Source of the DNA: DASVWH01 sp036389715
Lineage (GTDB): Bacteria > Acidobacteriota > Blastocatellia > Pyrinomonadales > Pyrinomonadaceae
Length of the DNA stretch: 43,725 nt
Direction: 5' to 3'
Assembly (NCBI GenBank): GCA_036389715.1
Contig: DASVWH010000095.1
Span: 1 to 43,725 of the forward strand
A model generated the notes under the pieces. It made no database searches and was not told the DNA's origin. It saw nothing but the letters and a program-made list of their open reading frames with translations. Both the position numbers and the translations under genes were made by a program. Shown in pieces: positions 26,695 through 33,519 of this stretch (position 1 is its first letter; each line of letters opens with the position of its first letter).

Positions 26695-27471
26695 ATGGAC
26701 CAAACGCTGCTTCACGGGGGCATCCTGTTCGTCGCCGCACTTGCTGCCGGGGCGATCAATTCAATCGCCGGGGGCGGCACGCTGATTACCTTTCCCGTGC
26801 TCATCTGGCTCGGGCTCGACGCGAAGATGGCTAACGCGACGAGCACTGTGGCACTCTGGCCCGGACTGTTCGGCGGCCTCTGGGGCTTCCGCCGCGAGAT
26901 GAAGGACACGCGCCCCCTGCTCATCCGGCTGGGGTTGACGAGCGTCCTGGGCGGAGCGGTCGGCGCGGCTCTGCTGATCCTCACGCCCTCGGCCACCTTC
27001 GAGCGGCTGGTCCCGTTCCTCATCTTTTTCGCCACGGCGCTCTTCATGTTGCAGGGGCCGATCAACCGCTGGCTGGGGACTGAGCCGACGGCCGCGGAAC
27101 CGCGTGCAAGCTGGTGGGCCGGAGCGATTCTCCTCCAGTTTGCGTCCTCCATGTACGGCGGCTATTTCGGGGCGGGCAATGGGATTCTGATGCTGGCCGT
27201 GCTCGGGCTGCTCGGGCTGCACGACATCCACAGGGCCAACGGCATCAAGAATTTTCTGGGCATCTGCATCAACAGTACGGCGGTGCTCGGCTTCGCCGTC
27301 ACGAGGCTGGTTGACTGGCCGGATGCGCTGCTGATGCTCGGCGGCGCGATGGCGGGCGGCTATTTCGGGGCGAGCGTGGCCCGGCGTTTGGGACGAACAT
27401 TCGTCCGGCGGGCGGTGGTCATAATCGGCCTGGTCATCGGCGTCGTGATGCTCTGGCGGCTGAAGGCTTAG
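26695..27471 (+). CDS. TSUP-family membrane permease (TauE/SafE-like)
   Basis: This 258-residue integral membrane protein has about eight hydrophobic segments. It shows the internally repeated TSUP signature: AAGAINSIAGGGTLITFPVLIWLGLDAKMANATSTVAL in the first half and GGYFGAGNGILMLAVLGLLGLHDIHRANGIKNFLG in the second. Members export or import sulfite, sulfonates or related anions. The substrate cannot be told. It lies 64 bases after the ATP-grasp gene on the same strand. Confidence 0.92.
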   Translation: MDQTLLHGGILFVAALAAGAINSIAGGGTLITFPVLIWLGLDAKMANATSTVALWPGLFGGLWGFRREMKDTRPLLIRLGLTSVLGGAVGAALLILTPSATFERLVPFLIFFATALFMLQGPINRWLGTEPTAAEPRASWWAGAILLQFASSMYGGYFGAGNGILMLAVLGLLGLHDIHRANGIKNFLGICINSTAVLGFAVTRLVDWPDALLMLGGAMAGGYFGASVARRLGRTFVRRAVVIIGLVIGVVMLWRLKA

Positions 27472-27504
27472 AGCCACCGGGCGCGCAGCGTCATGATTGA
27501 CCAT

Positions 27505-28146
27505 CTAGCCCGTGGAGAATTGCCTGACGGCGAAATCCCTGAGCGTCGCCGTATAGCTCAGCCGCTCGCCGCGAGCCGCAAATGCGATCACCGCTTCGCA
27601 GGCGATGGCGACCGTGAGCGTCACGAGGTTGCGCGCCAGCGGGTAATCGCAGACATCATCCTGCGCCGCAGACGGCACGCGGTAGCTCTCATTCCAGATG
27701 ACTTCCGCATAATCTCCGGCCAGCCCCGTATGAAGACACGGCAGGCCCGCGCGTTCGCAGCTCTGCTTGACGGCGCGGCGCGCGGCGCTGTTGTCGAAAG
27801 CATCTATCACGAGCGCGCTTCGGCCAATCAGGCGCGCCGCGTTTTCAACCGTCAGCTCATCTGTCAGGGCATCGAGTTTGACGCCCAGAGCGCGATAGAG
27901 CGAGTTGGCCAGAATCCTTGCCTTGTACGCGCCCGCATCGCGGCGATAGTAAGGCTGCGTTGACAGGTTGCGCTCTTCCACGCGGTCGCGGTCAATCACA
28001 CGCAGGCTCGCAAACCCCGTGCGCGCAAGGCTTTCCGTAATATTCGCGCCCAGCGCGCCCGCCCCGCAGACCGTCACCCTGAAATCGCACACCCGCGCCA
28101 TCAATTCCGCCGAGCGATAGAGTTGTTCATGATAGAAGACAGACAT
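27505..28146 (-). CDS. ThiF/E1-like adenylyltransferase
   Basis: This 213-residue enzyme of the ThiF/MoeB/E1 superfamily adenylates the C-terminal Gly of a ubiquitin-fold partner. The nucleotide loop is VCGAGALGANITESLARTG and the acidic strand VIDRDRVEERNLSTQPYYRRDAGAYKA holds the catalytic Asp/Arg/Lys pattern. VIDAFDNSAARRAVK is the third motif. No rhodanese or Cys-rich extension follows. GGAG lies 7 bases upstream of the ATG. It is the last gene of the minus-strand run after the TROVE-like and unknown genes. A 66-residue protein ending in Gly is encoded earlier in the run and is its obvious candidate substrate. Confidence 0.88.
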   Translation of the reverse strand: MSVFYHEQLYRSAELMARVCDFRVTVCGAGALGANITESLARTGFASLRVIDRDRVEERNLSTQPYYRRDAGAYKARILANSLYRALGVKLDALTDELTVENAARLIGRSALVIDAFDNSAARRAVKQSCERAGLPCLHTGLAGDYAEVIWNESYRVPSAAQDDVCDYPLARNLVTLTVAIACEAVIAFAARGERLSYTATLRDFAVRQFSTG

Positions 28147-28212
28147 CTGCGGTCTCCGGCCCGGCTCATCTCTCCGGCTGAAGGCGTTGACGCCGCAGAC
28201 AGATACAGGGCG

Positions 28213-29064
28213 TCAACACCACTGCTCGACTACTTTAACGAGCGATTGCAGGTCGAAATCACGGTCACGTTCGCTCAGGCAGATGCCCGCGCTCAAGACC
28301 GTCAGGTCAGACTTGGCAATCATCGAGTTGTAGATTTCCGGCGACGGATAATCGTCGTCAATCATCCATTCGACCGCCCAGGAATCTCCCTGGTCCTGAA
28401 AGCCGCGGAGAGAGCCTCCGCCCAGTTTCAGCGCCTCGCGCAGGCGTTCCTCGTCGGTCATTCTCCGCGCACTCTTTTTGAGATGCGTCGCGCCCCGTCT
28501 CGCCAGCAGATAAGCCGCGCGCATCTCCGGCGTGATGCCCTTTACGCCCGCCCGCACCGGCATCACGTCGCCGCGCAGCCAGTCTCTCAGGTGCTCTGCC
28601 GGGAACGGGTCGGCGCGCCGGTCAAGCTCTTCAAACCAGCAGGTCCGGCCGTCCCAGCGCGCGACCACCTGCTCAAACTGCGCGCCCTCCGTGACCAGGT
28701 GAACGGGCAGCGGCCCACCTTTACCGAAACGCTGCCGCGCATCCGCTTCGTTGGCCGGGTAAGCCATCCAGGTACTCGCGCGCTGCCTCTGGACCAGCAG
28801 GAGCCGCAGCGGCTTACACAGCTTCAGGTATTCGTAGATGAGCGGGAGGCTCGCTTCTTTGAGCAGCCGAGCCTTCCTCTCGTCGAGTGGCCGGAAGATT
28901 CCCCAGCCTTCGTAGCCGCGCGGCTCAGGCTTGAAGGAATAAACCAGCCCTCCCGAGCGCAGCCGGATAGTTCCCCCGCGCACACACGGCGCGAGAAACT
29001 GCGTCGCGCGTAACTGCTCCTCCCTGGCGGCAAGCTCTGCGAGCAACGCCCTGATGTTCGCCAT
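28213..29064 (-). CDS. Unknown protein of the TROVE/ThiF cluster
   Basis: This 283-residue cytosolic protein starts at ATG 29064; a GTG at 29067 is an alternative. I recognise no family. The N-terminal 25 residues are helical. A likely beta-rich part follows (RGGTIRLRSGGLVYSFKPEPRGYEGWGIFRP), then helical segments (ERKARLLKEASLPLIYEYLKLCKPLRLLLV), a middle domain and a charged C-terminal region ending in QWC. Four Cys are scattered, with no Zn motif. It lies 66 bases upstream of thiF and 147 downstream of the TROVE-like gene, so it is probably part of the same system, perhaps as its E2-like or effector component. That role is a guess from position only. Confidence 0.75.
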   Translation of the reverse strand: MANIRALLAELAAREEQLRATQFLAPCVRGGTIRLRSGGLVYSFKPEPRGYEGWGIFRPLDERKARLLKEASLPLIYEYLKLCKPLRLLLVQRQRASTWMAYPANEADARQRFGKGGPLPVHLVTEGAQFEQVVARWDGRTCWFEELDRRADPFPAEHLRDWLRGDVMPVRAGVKGITPEMRAAYLLARRGATHLKKSARRMTDEERLREALKLGGGSLRGFQDQGDSWAVEWMIDDDYPSPEIYNSMIAKSDLTVLSAGICLSERDRDFDLQSLVKVVEQWC

Positions 29065-29087
29065 CACTCAAGCCCTCTCGAATCGGG

Positions 29088-29215
29088 TAAAGCAGAAAGG
29101 GGCGAAGGTCAAAATGTGCAAAGGGAAACCAGGTTGAAGATAGACTTTAATTCTTCGCTTTAACCTATCTCCCTTTTCAACCTCTGCCCCTGTCCCTTTT
29201 CTGACTTAACTTACT
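29088..29215. repeat. Intergenic imperfect palindrome, purine/pyrimidine-biased
   Basis: The left arm (about 29090-29143) and right arm (about 29152-29204) are imperfect reverse complements with shared units such as CAGAAA, AGGTTGAA and GGGGC. It separates the TROVE-like gene from the unknown gene and probably lowers read-through. Confidence 0.6.
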
Positions 29216-30641
29216 GCTTTCTTTCCGGCAGCGGCGTTTCCAGAATCTCCAGCAGCAGCTCAAGACGCGACTGGCGGCTCAGGAGCGGCACTAGATTCGG
29301 GAGCGAGTAGTAGTCACCGGCGAACGTGAAGGTCTCGTAGGCAACTTTCGCCGCCTGCAACTGTCCTTCGATGATGCCGCAATGCTGGCCCACCTTGACG
29401 ATGACGACGTTCGGCGTGACCTTCAGCTCTGCGCAGTATCGCGGAAAGGCAGTGCTGAAGTATGGGGCCGTGTTCTCGCCTTCGTCGGTCACGATGATGA
29501 GCTGCTCGACCACCTGCTTTTTCAGCCGCAGCGTCTCTACGCCCGACCCGATGCTCGTGTAGCCGTCCGGCATGATGTGCTTGAAAGCCCTCTCCCAATC
29601 GGACAGCTCGCAGCCTTCGGCCTTGACCTCTGCCGCCATCGAATCGAAGGCATAAACATAGAGTTCGGCCTGCGCGATGCCGGAGATGAGCGCGGCGATG
29701 TGCTTGCCGACTTCGAGGGCAACCGTCATGCTGCCGCTCTTGTCTACGAGCAGTGCGGTCGGCATGGTGATGCGCCCGCGCTTCTTGACCTGCTCGTCTA
29801 CGACCCGCTCAAGCCGTGCCGCCATCTGCTCGTCAACGGCGACGACCTCCACCGCTTTCATCGCCTTAAAGGCGGAGACGCGGTCAGAAACGGCCGCTCG
29901 GGCGAGCTTCTCGTCAACGAGCGCCTTGACTTGCGCGTGCTCGAATGCGCCGCGCATCTTGAGCGAGTTGAGATTGTTGATGACCTCCTGCGGTGACATC
30001 GCGTTGATTAGCGCGGCCAGCACGACCGGCGTCAGCGTCTTCACCGCGCCGACCGCCACCGTGTAGGGGATGCCGTGCTCGGCTATCAGCTGCGCCTGCT
30101 CCGCGGGGGTTGCGGCCTTTGCCAGCAGCTTGACGTAAAACGCCAGGCTCCCGGCGGGAGGCTGCTCCTTGAAGAGCACTGCGTCTGCGCGCGCGCCCGG
30201 CTTGATGTGCAGCCCGGCATAGAGATGCTTCATGGCCTTGCGTGCGCGCAGCGCCGCGCGGTCGAAGAAGACAGGGTTCTCTTCGCGCTCGCGCAGGTAA
30301 CGCGTCACGGCCGTTCGCGCCGAACGAGGAAGATTGCCGCGCTGCTGCTTGACGAAATCAACGACACGGGCCACCTGGTACGGCGGAAACGTCTGGAGCA
30401 AGACGAAGCCCGCGCCGCGATGTCCGGGCATAGTGCTCGTCAACAGATTGGCGACGAAGACTTCCTTGTGATCGCGCACCTCGCCCTGCCCGTGATACCA
30501 GGCCGCCAGGTGGCCGTAAAAGACCGGATCGCGCTCGACCATCCCGCGATGAAGCTCTGCCACCCGGTCCAACTGGCGGTGCGGCGTGGTCAGCAAGCTG
30601 TTCAATATTTCCAGGCGCAAATCGCGCTCGAAGTTCTGCAT
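29211..30641 (-). CDS. TROVE/Ro60-like RNA-binding protein with von Willebrand A domain
   Basis: The ATG at 30641 (476 residues) has GAGGAAG about 7 bases upstream. Residues about 1-285 form an all-helical HEAT-like region. LINAMSPQEVINNLNSLKMRG followed by VSAFKAMKAV matches the TROVE pattern in spacing and character. Residues about 290-470 are a von Willebrand A domain with a complete metal-ion site: D300-x-S302-x-S304, T362 and D386. That order is the architecture of Ro60/Rsr, the ring protein that binds Y RNAs and misfolded RNAs. Two tRNA-like RNAs closed by terminal stems lie just upstream, as Y RNA genes do in bacteria. Plain vWA-protein annotation would be the conservative alternative. 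Confidence 0.72.
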   Translation of the reverse strand: MQNFERDLRLEILNSLLTTPHRQLDRVAELHRGMVERDPVFYGHLAAWYHGQGEVRDHKEVFVANLLTSTMPGHRGAGFVLLQTFPPYQVARVVDFVKQQRGNLPRSARTAVTRYLREREENPVFFDRAALRARKAMKHLYAGLHIKPGARADAVLFKEQPPAGSLAFYVKLLAKAATPAEQAQLIAEHGIPYTVAVGAVKTLTPVVLAALINAMSPQEVINNLNSLKMRGAFEHAQVKALVDEKLARAAVSDRVSAFKAMKAVEVVAVDEQMAARLERVVDEQVKKRGRITMPTALLVDKSGSMTVALEVGKHIAALISGIAQAELYVYAFDSMAAEVKAEGCELSDWERAFKHIMPDGYTSIGSGVETLRLKKQVVEQLIIVTDEGENTAPYFSTAFPRYCAELKVTPNVVIVKVGQHCGIIEGQLQAAKVAYETFTFAGDYYSLPNLVPLLSRQSRLELLLEILETPLPERKQ

Positions 30642-30663
30642 GGAATCTTCCTCAAGGGGTAAA

Positions 30664-30742
30664 TAGTGAATGGTCAATGGTCAATAGATAAAATCTGCTT
30701 TCTTTTTCTATTCACTATTTACCATTTACGATTCACTATTCA
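30664..30742. repeat. Intergenic palindrome of AGTGAAT-type units
   Basis: The left arm (AATAGTGAATGG.. near 30663-30692) and right arm (near 30705-30742) are imperfect reverse complements. Both are built from 7-base units such as AGTGAAT and GGTAAAT. It lies between Y-like RNA 1 and the TROVE-like gene. Confidence 0.7.
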
Positions 30743-30756
30743 CGGCTGTTATTTAT

Positions 30757-30886
30757 CCGCCCCGCGCAAGTCGTGAAAGCTGTTGGCACATACGCGGGAT
30801 TTGAACCCGCGACCCTACGCGTGTCAGGCGTATGCTCTACCGAGTTGAGCTAGTATGTAAGCTCCCACGGTCAGGGCGCGGGGCGG
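30757..30886 (-). ncRNA. Candidate Y RNA 1: tRNA-Val-like domain on a GC-rich terminal stem
   Basis: The 130-base minus-strand RNA is closed by an 11-bp perfect stem (CCGCCCCGCGC with GCGCGGGGCGG). A 6x4 internal loop follows (CCTGAC opposite ACTT), then a 10-bp stem with two G-U pairs. On top is a complete tRNA cloverleaf: TACATAC/GTATGTG, D-arm GCTC..GAGC, anticodon stem TACGC/GCGTA with loop CTGACAC (GAC, Val), T-arm GCGGG-TTCAAAT-CCCGC. The acceptor end runs straight into the lower stem with no room for a normal discriminator and CCA end. The lower stem and internal loop recur almost exactly in RNA 2. This matches the Y RNA idea: ends paired for Ro60, body mimicking tRNA. Confidence 0.65.
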
Positions 30887-30926
30887 AAATCGAAGTTGTT
30901 GAATTAAAGAGCGACGTATATTGTCA

Positions 30927-31074
30927 GGCCCCGCGCAAGTCGGAGAAGCTGTTTCACTAAGCGCTCTCCCATTGAGCTACAGGAGCGAAAAAACGCTCCC
31001 GGCAGGACTCGAACCTGCATCCCCTCGCTGTCAAAGCGGACGTGTGTAGGCTTCTCAAGTCAGGGCGCGGGGCC
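30927..31074 (-). ncRNA. Candidate Y RNA 2: circularly permuted tRNA-like domain on a GC-rich terminal stem
   Basis: The 148-base minus-strand RNA is closed by a 10-bp perfect stem (GGCCCCGCGC/GCGCGGGGCC). An internal loop (CCTGACTT opposite CGACTT) and a 7-bp stem GAGAAGC/GCTTCTC follow. The tRNA halves are swapped inside. The 3' half comes first, with TTTGACAGCG and T-arm GCAGG-TTCGAGT-CCTGC. The acceptor GGGAGCG is then joined by a TTTTTT loop to CGCTCCT, and the D-arm GCTC-AATGGGA-GAGC comes last. The anticodon side is thus opened into the long stem and the acceptor end sealed by a U6 loop. That is the layout described for the tRNA-like module of bacterial YrlA RNAs. Confidence 0.68.
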
Positions 31075-31086
31075 GACCCTCAATCT

Positions 31087-31287
31087 TTAGCCGTAGACGG
31101 CCTCGGGACGGACGATCAAGTCGCCCCCGGATGTGCGGTCAACGACGTAAGGGACAAGGTTGCGCGCGTCAACGCCGAAGTGCTGCGCCAGCCGCTGCTT
31201 GACCTCCGCATCGCTCATCTCGCCCTTCAAATCCAACTGTCGTTCGGTCAGATCAAAAGAGCGTCCCTCGAATCGAACATGAACCAT
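31087..31287 (-). CDS. 66-residue protein ending in Gly, possible ubiquitin-like modifier
   Basis: A strong AGGAGG lies 9 bases before the ATG, so this small gene is probably real. The sequence VHVRFEGRSFDLTERQLDL (two strands), SDAEVKQRLAQHF (helix), NLVPYVVDRTSGGDLIVRPEAVYG (strands, C-terminal Gly) has the size and order of a minimal beta-grasp fold. It resembles in outline the ubiquitin-like PRTRC-C proteins encoded with ThiF enzymes. The fold is inferred from pattern, not from a match. It lies between HNH and Y-like RNA 2, in the same run as thiF. Confidence 0.7.
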   Translation of the reverse strand: MVHVRFEGRSFDLTERQLDLKGEMSDAEVKQRLAQHFGVDARNLVPYVVDRTSGGDLIVRPEAVYG

Positions 31288-31384
31288 TATCTCAAACCTC
31301 CTCTGATGACAGAGAGAAAGACAGACGCCTTCCCTCCAAGGTTTCCACCGGACGTGTCGAAAGATAATCTCAGCACCCTGTGAG

Positions 31385-31500
31385 AGAGCAGGTATAAGAG
31401 AGGAAGGATGAAAGCGCGTCTTGTCCGAGCCGGGTCAGTGCGCCTTCGTCCTTCATCTCCTTTCGCCTTGCTTTGCATTTTTCCGCTTGCTCTTCATGCC
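31385..31500. repeat. Intergenic imperfect palindrome between the HNH gene and the small Gly-ended gene
   Basis: The segments AGGAAGGATGAAAGCGC (about 31400-31416) and GCGCCTTCGTCCTTCATCTCC (about 31440-31461, one run split here only for description) form imperfect complementary arms. They are made of purine-rich short units, as in the other hairpins of this window. Confidence 0.5.
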
Positions 31501-32039
31501 ACTTCCGTTGCGGCTTCGAGGAAGAGATACGGTCGCCACTCCGGTCGCGTCTCGGCGTAGTGCCGGAGCATCGCCTTATCAAGTCCGTAGCGAAGCGCGC
31601 TCGGGGTCGCCAGCAGCGGCATTCTCGCCTCGTCCGGCGTGCGGTCGCCCTTGCGCTGATTACACGTCTTGCAGGCCGTGCAGAGATTCCGCGCCTCGTG
31701 TCTTCCGCCGCGAGAGCGCGGCACGATGTGGTCCAGCGTCAGCTCGAACGACGTTCCCTTGACGCCGCAATACTGGCATCGCATCTTGTCGCGCATCATG
31801 ATTCGCAGGCGCTGTTTGCCGGGCGGCTGCCGACGCCTGCGCAGGTCCACGTACTCGACCAGCCGGATCACGCTCGGCACTTCAAAGACGAAATGTTGCG
31901 AGCGCAGAACCCTTGAGCCGTCAACTTCGACGGTCCGTGCCGCGCGCTTCCAGACCAGGCGGACGGCGCGGGCGACATCAACAGTGCCGAGCGCCTCATA
32001 CGAAGCGTTCAACAGCAGAACTTTTCTTGAGAGAACCAT
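31494..32039 (-). CDS. HNH endonuclease
   Basis: This 181-residue protein has an N-terminal segment typical of small HNH proteins (VLLLNASYEALGTVDVARAVRLV). The HNH core contains CQYCG, LTLDHIVPRSRGG with the catalytic DH, and NLCTACKTCNQRKGDR with the second CxxC zinc pair and the Asn. All catalytic residues are kept. AAAGGAGG lies 10 bases before the ATG. It sits at the downstream end of the tRNA array. Such enzymes can be homing nucleases, restriction-like enzymes, or parts of mobile elements; which applies here is open. Confidence 0.93.
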   Translation of the reverse strand: MVLSRKVLLLNASYEALGTVDVARAVRLVWKRAARTVEVDGSRVLRSQHFVFEVPSVIRLVEYVDLRRRRQPPGKQRLRIMMRDKMRCQYCGVKGTSFELTLDHIVPRSRGGRHEARNLCTACKTCNQRKGDRTPDEARMPLLATPSALRYGLDKAMLRHYAETRPEWRPYLFLEAATEVA

Positions 32040-32123
32040 TCGCCTGTGCCTCCTTTCCTTCAGTTTTGCGCAGACGGGATTTCATCCAGACACGGCGAGC
32101 CCGTCCGTCTTGATTAACCTTGA

Positions 32124-32194
32124 AGCACGCGGAGAGACTCGAACTCTCATTTCCGGGGTTGCAATCCGGTGCCTTCCCTTTTGGCTACGCGTGC
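32124..32194 (-). tRNA. tRNA-Cys (GCA)
   Basis: Acceptor GCACGCG/CGCGTGC, loop TTGCAAC, discriminator U as expected for Cys. The last pair of the anticodon stem is a mismatch (A-C). CCA is not encoded. It is the array gene nearest to HNH. Confidence 0.85.
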
Positions 32195-32214
32195 GCGAAC
32201 GAGGAAGAGATTTA

Positions 32215-32312
32215 AGAATTTGGTCATTTACTCATGTCATCATTGATTCATCGAGCTGCGGAGTGAATTACTAACTGAATCAGTGAATGAATGAACGACT
32301 AAATCTCTTCTT
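32215..32312. repeat. Palindromic spacer of TCATTGATTCAT-type units
   Basis: The left part (near 32220-32251) and right part (near 32275-32305) are imperfect reverse complements made of the same short units as the repeat at 21060-21167. Confidence 0.6.
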
Positions 32313-32320
32313 GTCATTGA

Positions 32321-32393
32321 TGGTGGCGGCAAGAGTCGAACTTGCGGCCTGACGATTATCAATCGCCTGCTCGGCCATCTGAGCTTCGCCACC
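32321..32393 (-). tRNA. tRNA-Ile (GAT)
   Basis: Acceptor GGTGGCG/CGCCACC, discriminator A, anticodon loop TTGATAA, T-arm GCAAG-TTCGACT-CTTGC. Canonical. Confidence 0.92.
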
Positions 32394-32403
32394 CGAAGGA
32401 GAA

Positions 32404-32475
32404 TCGGAACGGAAGGATTTGAACCTTCATCATCCAGCATGTCCGGCTGGCGCTCGGCCTTTGAGCTACGTTCCG
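32404..32475 (-). tRNA. tRNA-like, anticodon GAC (Val), no U33
   Basis: Acceptor CGGAACG/CGTTCCG and a perfect anticodon stem CCAGC/GCTGG, but the loop is CGGACAT, with G where U33 is nearly universal. The T-loop TTCAAAT is normal. Confidence 0.75.
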
Positions 32476-32482
32476 GGATTGG

Positions 32483-32554
32483 CTGCGGAGTTTGGAGTTG
32501 AACCAAAATATCCGGCGTCAGAGACCGGCGTCCTGCCAGTTGGACCACTCCGCA
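32483..32554 (-). tRNA. tRNA-Gln (CTG)
   Basis: Acceptor TGCGGAG/CTCCGCA with U1-A72 and G73, both Gln identity features. Loop CTCTGAC. CCA is encoded just after. Confidence 0.88.
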
Positions 32555-32590
32555 ATGAAGTGAGAACAGTATCTCGGAGATAAAAGAGGA

Positions 32591-32679
32591 TGGGCGTCCT
32601 GAGATTTGAACTCAGCCGAGAACAGTAATCTGCTGCCTAAGGGGTTATAAATCCCTCCCGCTCGCCAGAGCCGACGCCC
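32591..32679 (-). tRNA. Class-II tRNA-like gene, anticodon uncertain (TAT?)
   Basis: Acceptor GGGCGTC/GACGCCC and a normal T-arm CTGAG-TTCAAAT-CTCAG. The D-arm has only a 4-base loop (CTC-TGGC-GAG). A long variable arm (AGCAG-ATTA-CTGTT) marks it as class II. The loop reads TTTATAA with a mismatched closing pair, suggesting TAT (Ile), which is not a class-II tRNA in bacteria. Confidence 0.6.
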
Positions 32680-32754
32680 GCCTTGATCTACAGGCTTCGT
32701 CAGACGGTCTCCCGGGGGCGCGGCTGTGAGCGACGGGCCGCACGCCGGAGATGG

Positions 32755-32828
32755 CTGCGACGGCAGGAGTCGAACCTGCAATCTCCCGGTTCAAAGCCGG
32801 GCGCGTTTGCCATTTACGCCACATCGCA
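32755..32828 (-). tRNA. tRNA-Gln (TTG)
   Basis: Acceptor TGCGATG/CGTCGCA, G73, encoded CCA, anticodon stem CCCGG/CCGGG with loop CTTTGAA, T-arm CAGG-TTCGACT-CCTG. Confidence 0.92.
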
Positions 32829-32836
32829 AGAGTTGG

Positions 32837-32911
32837 TAGCGGGCGAGGGAGTCGCACCCTCCGTTGGAAAGGCTTATGAGACCTTTGAGCCGCTCTTGCT
32901 CTATGCCCGCA
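32837..32911 (-). tRNA. tRNA-Met or Ile2 (CAT), variant T-loop
   Basis: Anticodon stem AAGGT/GCCTT with loop CTCATAA. The T-loop is TGCGACT, with G for U55. The first acceptor pair is a T-T mismatch next to six good pairs. CCA is encoded after A73. The D-loop lacks the usual GG. Confidence 0.75.
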
Positions 32912-32921
32912 TCAAAGTTGA

Positions 32922-32994
32922 TGGCTGGTAGTGGGCTCGCACCACTCTCTTCGGCTCTTCAGGCCGACGCTTGCGCTATCTCAGCTACCCAGCC
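32922..32994 (-). tRNA. tRNA-Phe (GAA), variant T-loop
   Basis: Perfect anticodon stem TCGGC/GCCGA with loop CTGAAGA. Six-pair acceptor GGCTGG/CCAGCC plus a G-A mismatch. T-loop TGCGAGC, with G for U55. Confidence 0.8.
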
Positions 32995-33008
32995 GTCGCC
33001 TGTCCTAG

Positions 33009-33081
33009 TGGCTGGAGCCGGATTTACACCGGCAACCTAACGTTGATGAGACGTTTGCTCTGTTAGTTGAGCTATCCAGCC
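33009..33081 (-). tRNA. tRNA-Met or Ile2 (CAT), second copy, variant T-loop
   Basis: Acceptor GGCTGGA/TCCAGCC, anticodon stem AACGT/ACGTT with loop CTCATCA, T-loop TGTAAAT with G for U55. Confidence 0.82.
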
Positions 33082-33094
33082 GCGAGTCAGTTGG

Positions 33095-33172
33095 CCGGGG
33101 CGAGAGGCGACGGACCTCCGCGCTTCACGAGCCGACGGCAGTCACGCTCTGCCGGGCCGAAGCCACGCCCCG
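33095..33172 (-). tRNA. Degenerate tRNA-like gene (possibly CCG anticodon)
   Basis: The acceptor CGGGGCG/CGCCCCG is perfect and is followed by G and an encoded CCA. The D-arm GCTT..GAGC is intact. The anticodon stem pairs at only three of five positions (loop TGCCGTC, no U33) and the T-loop is TCCGTCG. It may be decaying or divergent. Confidence 0.45.
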
Positions 33173-33188
33173 TTGAATCGAATAATGG

Positions 33189-33265
33189 TTGTGGCGGCGG
33201 GAATCGAACCCGCAACCGCTCGTTTACGAGACGAGTGCTCTGTTATCCAGTTGAGCTACACCACA
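33189..33265 (-). tRNA. tRNA-Thr (CGT)
   Basis: Acceptor TGTGGTG/CGCCACA, A73, anticodon stem CTCGT/ACGAG with loop CTCGTAA, T-arm GCGGG-TTCGATT-CCCGC. Canonical. Confidence 0.93.
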
Positions 33266-33279
33266 AAAGAGAGAGATGG

Positions 33280-33355
33280 CTGGGGCGGTCGGGCTCGAAC
33301 CGACATGGACACGGGTAACAACCGTGCGCTTTACCTCGGGTTAAGCTACACCCCA
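33280..33355 (-). tRNA. tRNA-Asn (GTT)
   Basis: Acceptor TGGGGTG/CGCCCCA, G73, encoded CCA, anticodon stem CACGG/CCGTG with loop TTGTTAC, T-arm GTCGG-TTCGAGC-CCGAC. Confidence 0.92.
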
Positions 33356-33519
33356 AAGAAATCTGATGTCGGTTCCGCGCCTCGCCCGCGCTCCTTTGAG
33401 TTGCGCGGGCCAGCGTCCGGCTCTCGTCCAGGGGTGAGGCTTGGGTGTTGGTTGGCCAACGGAATGGTCCCTGGAAGGCGCGCTTTTTTCATGGCCGCCG
33501 ACATCATTTCGAGCTTAGG

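Noticed and set aside
30783..30859. Plain tRNA-Val(GAC)
   Set aside because: The cloverleaf is real, but its acceptor end is continuous with a long paired stem shared with the neighbouring permuted RNA and leaves no normal discriminator, so I list the whole as a candidate Y RNA.
33356..33519. Spacer in the array tested for hidden tRNAs
   Set aside because: A GC-rich hairpin is present but no T-loop or anticodon arm pattern; the same holds for 33595-33729 and 34924-35048.
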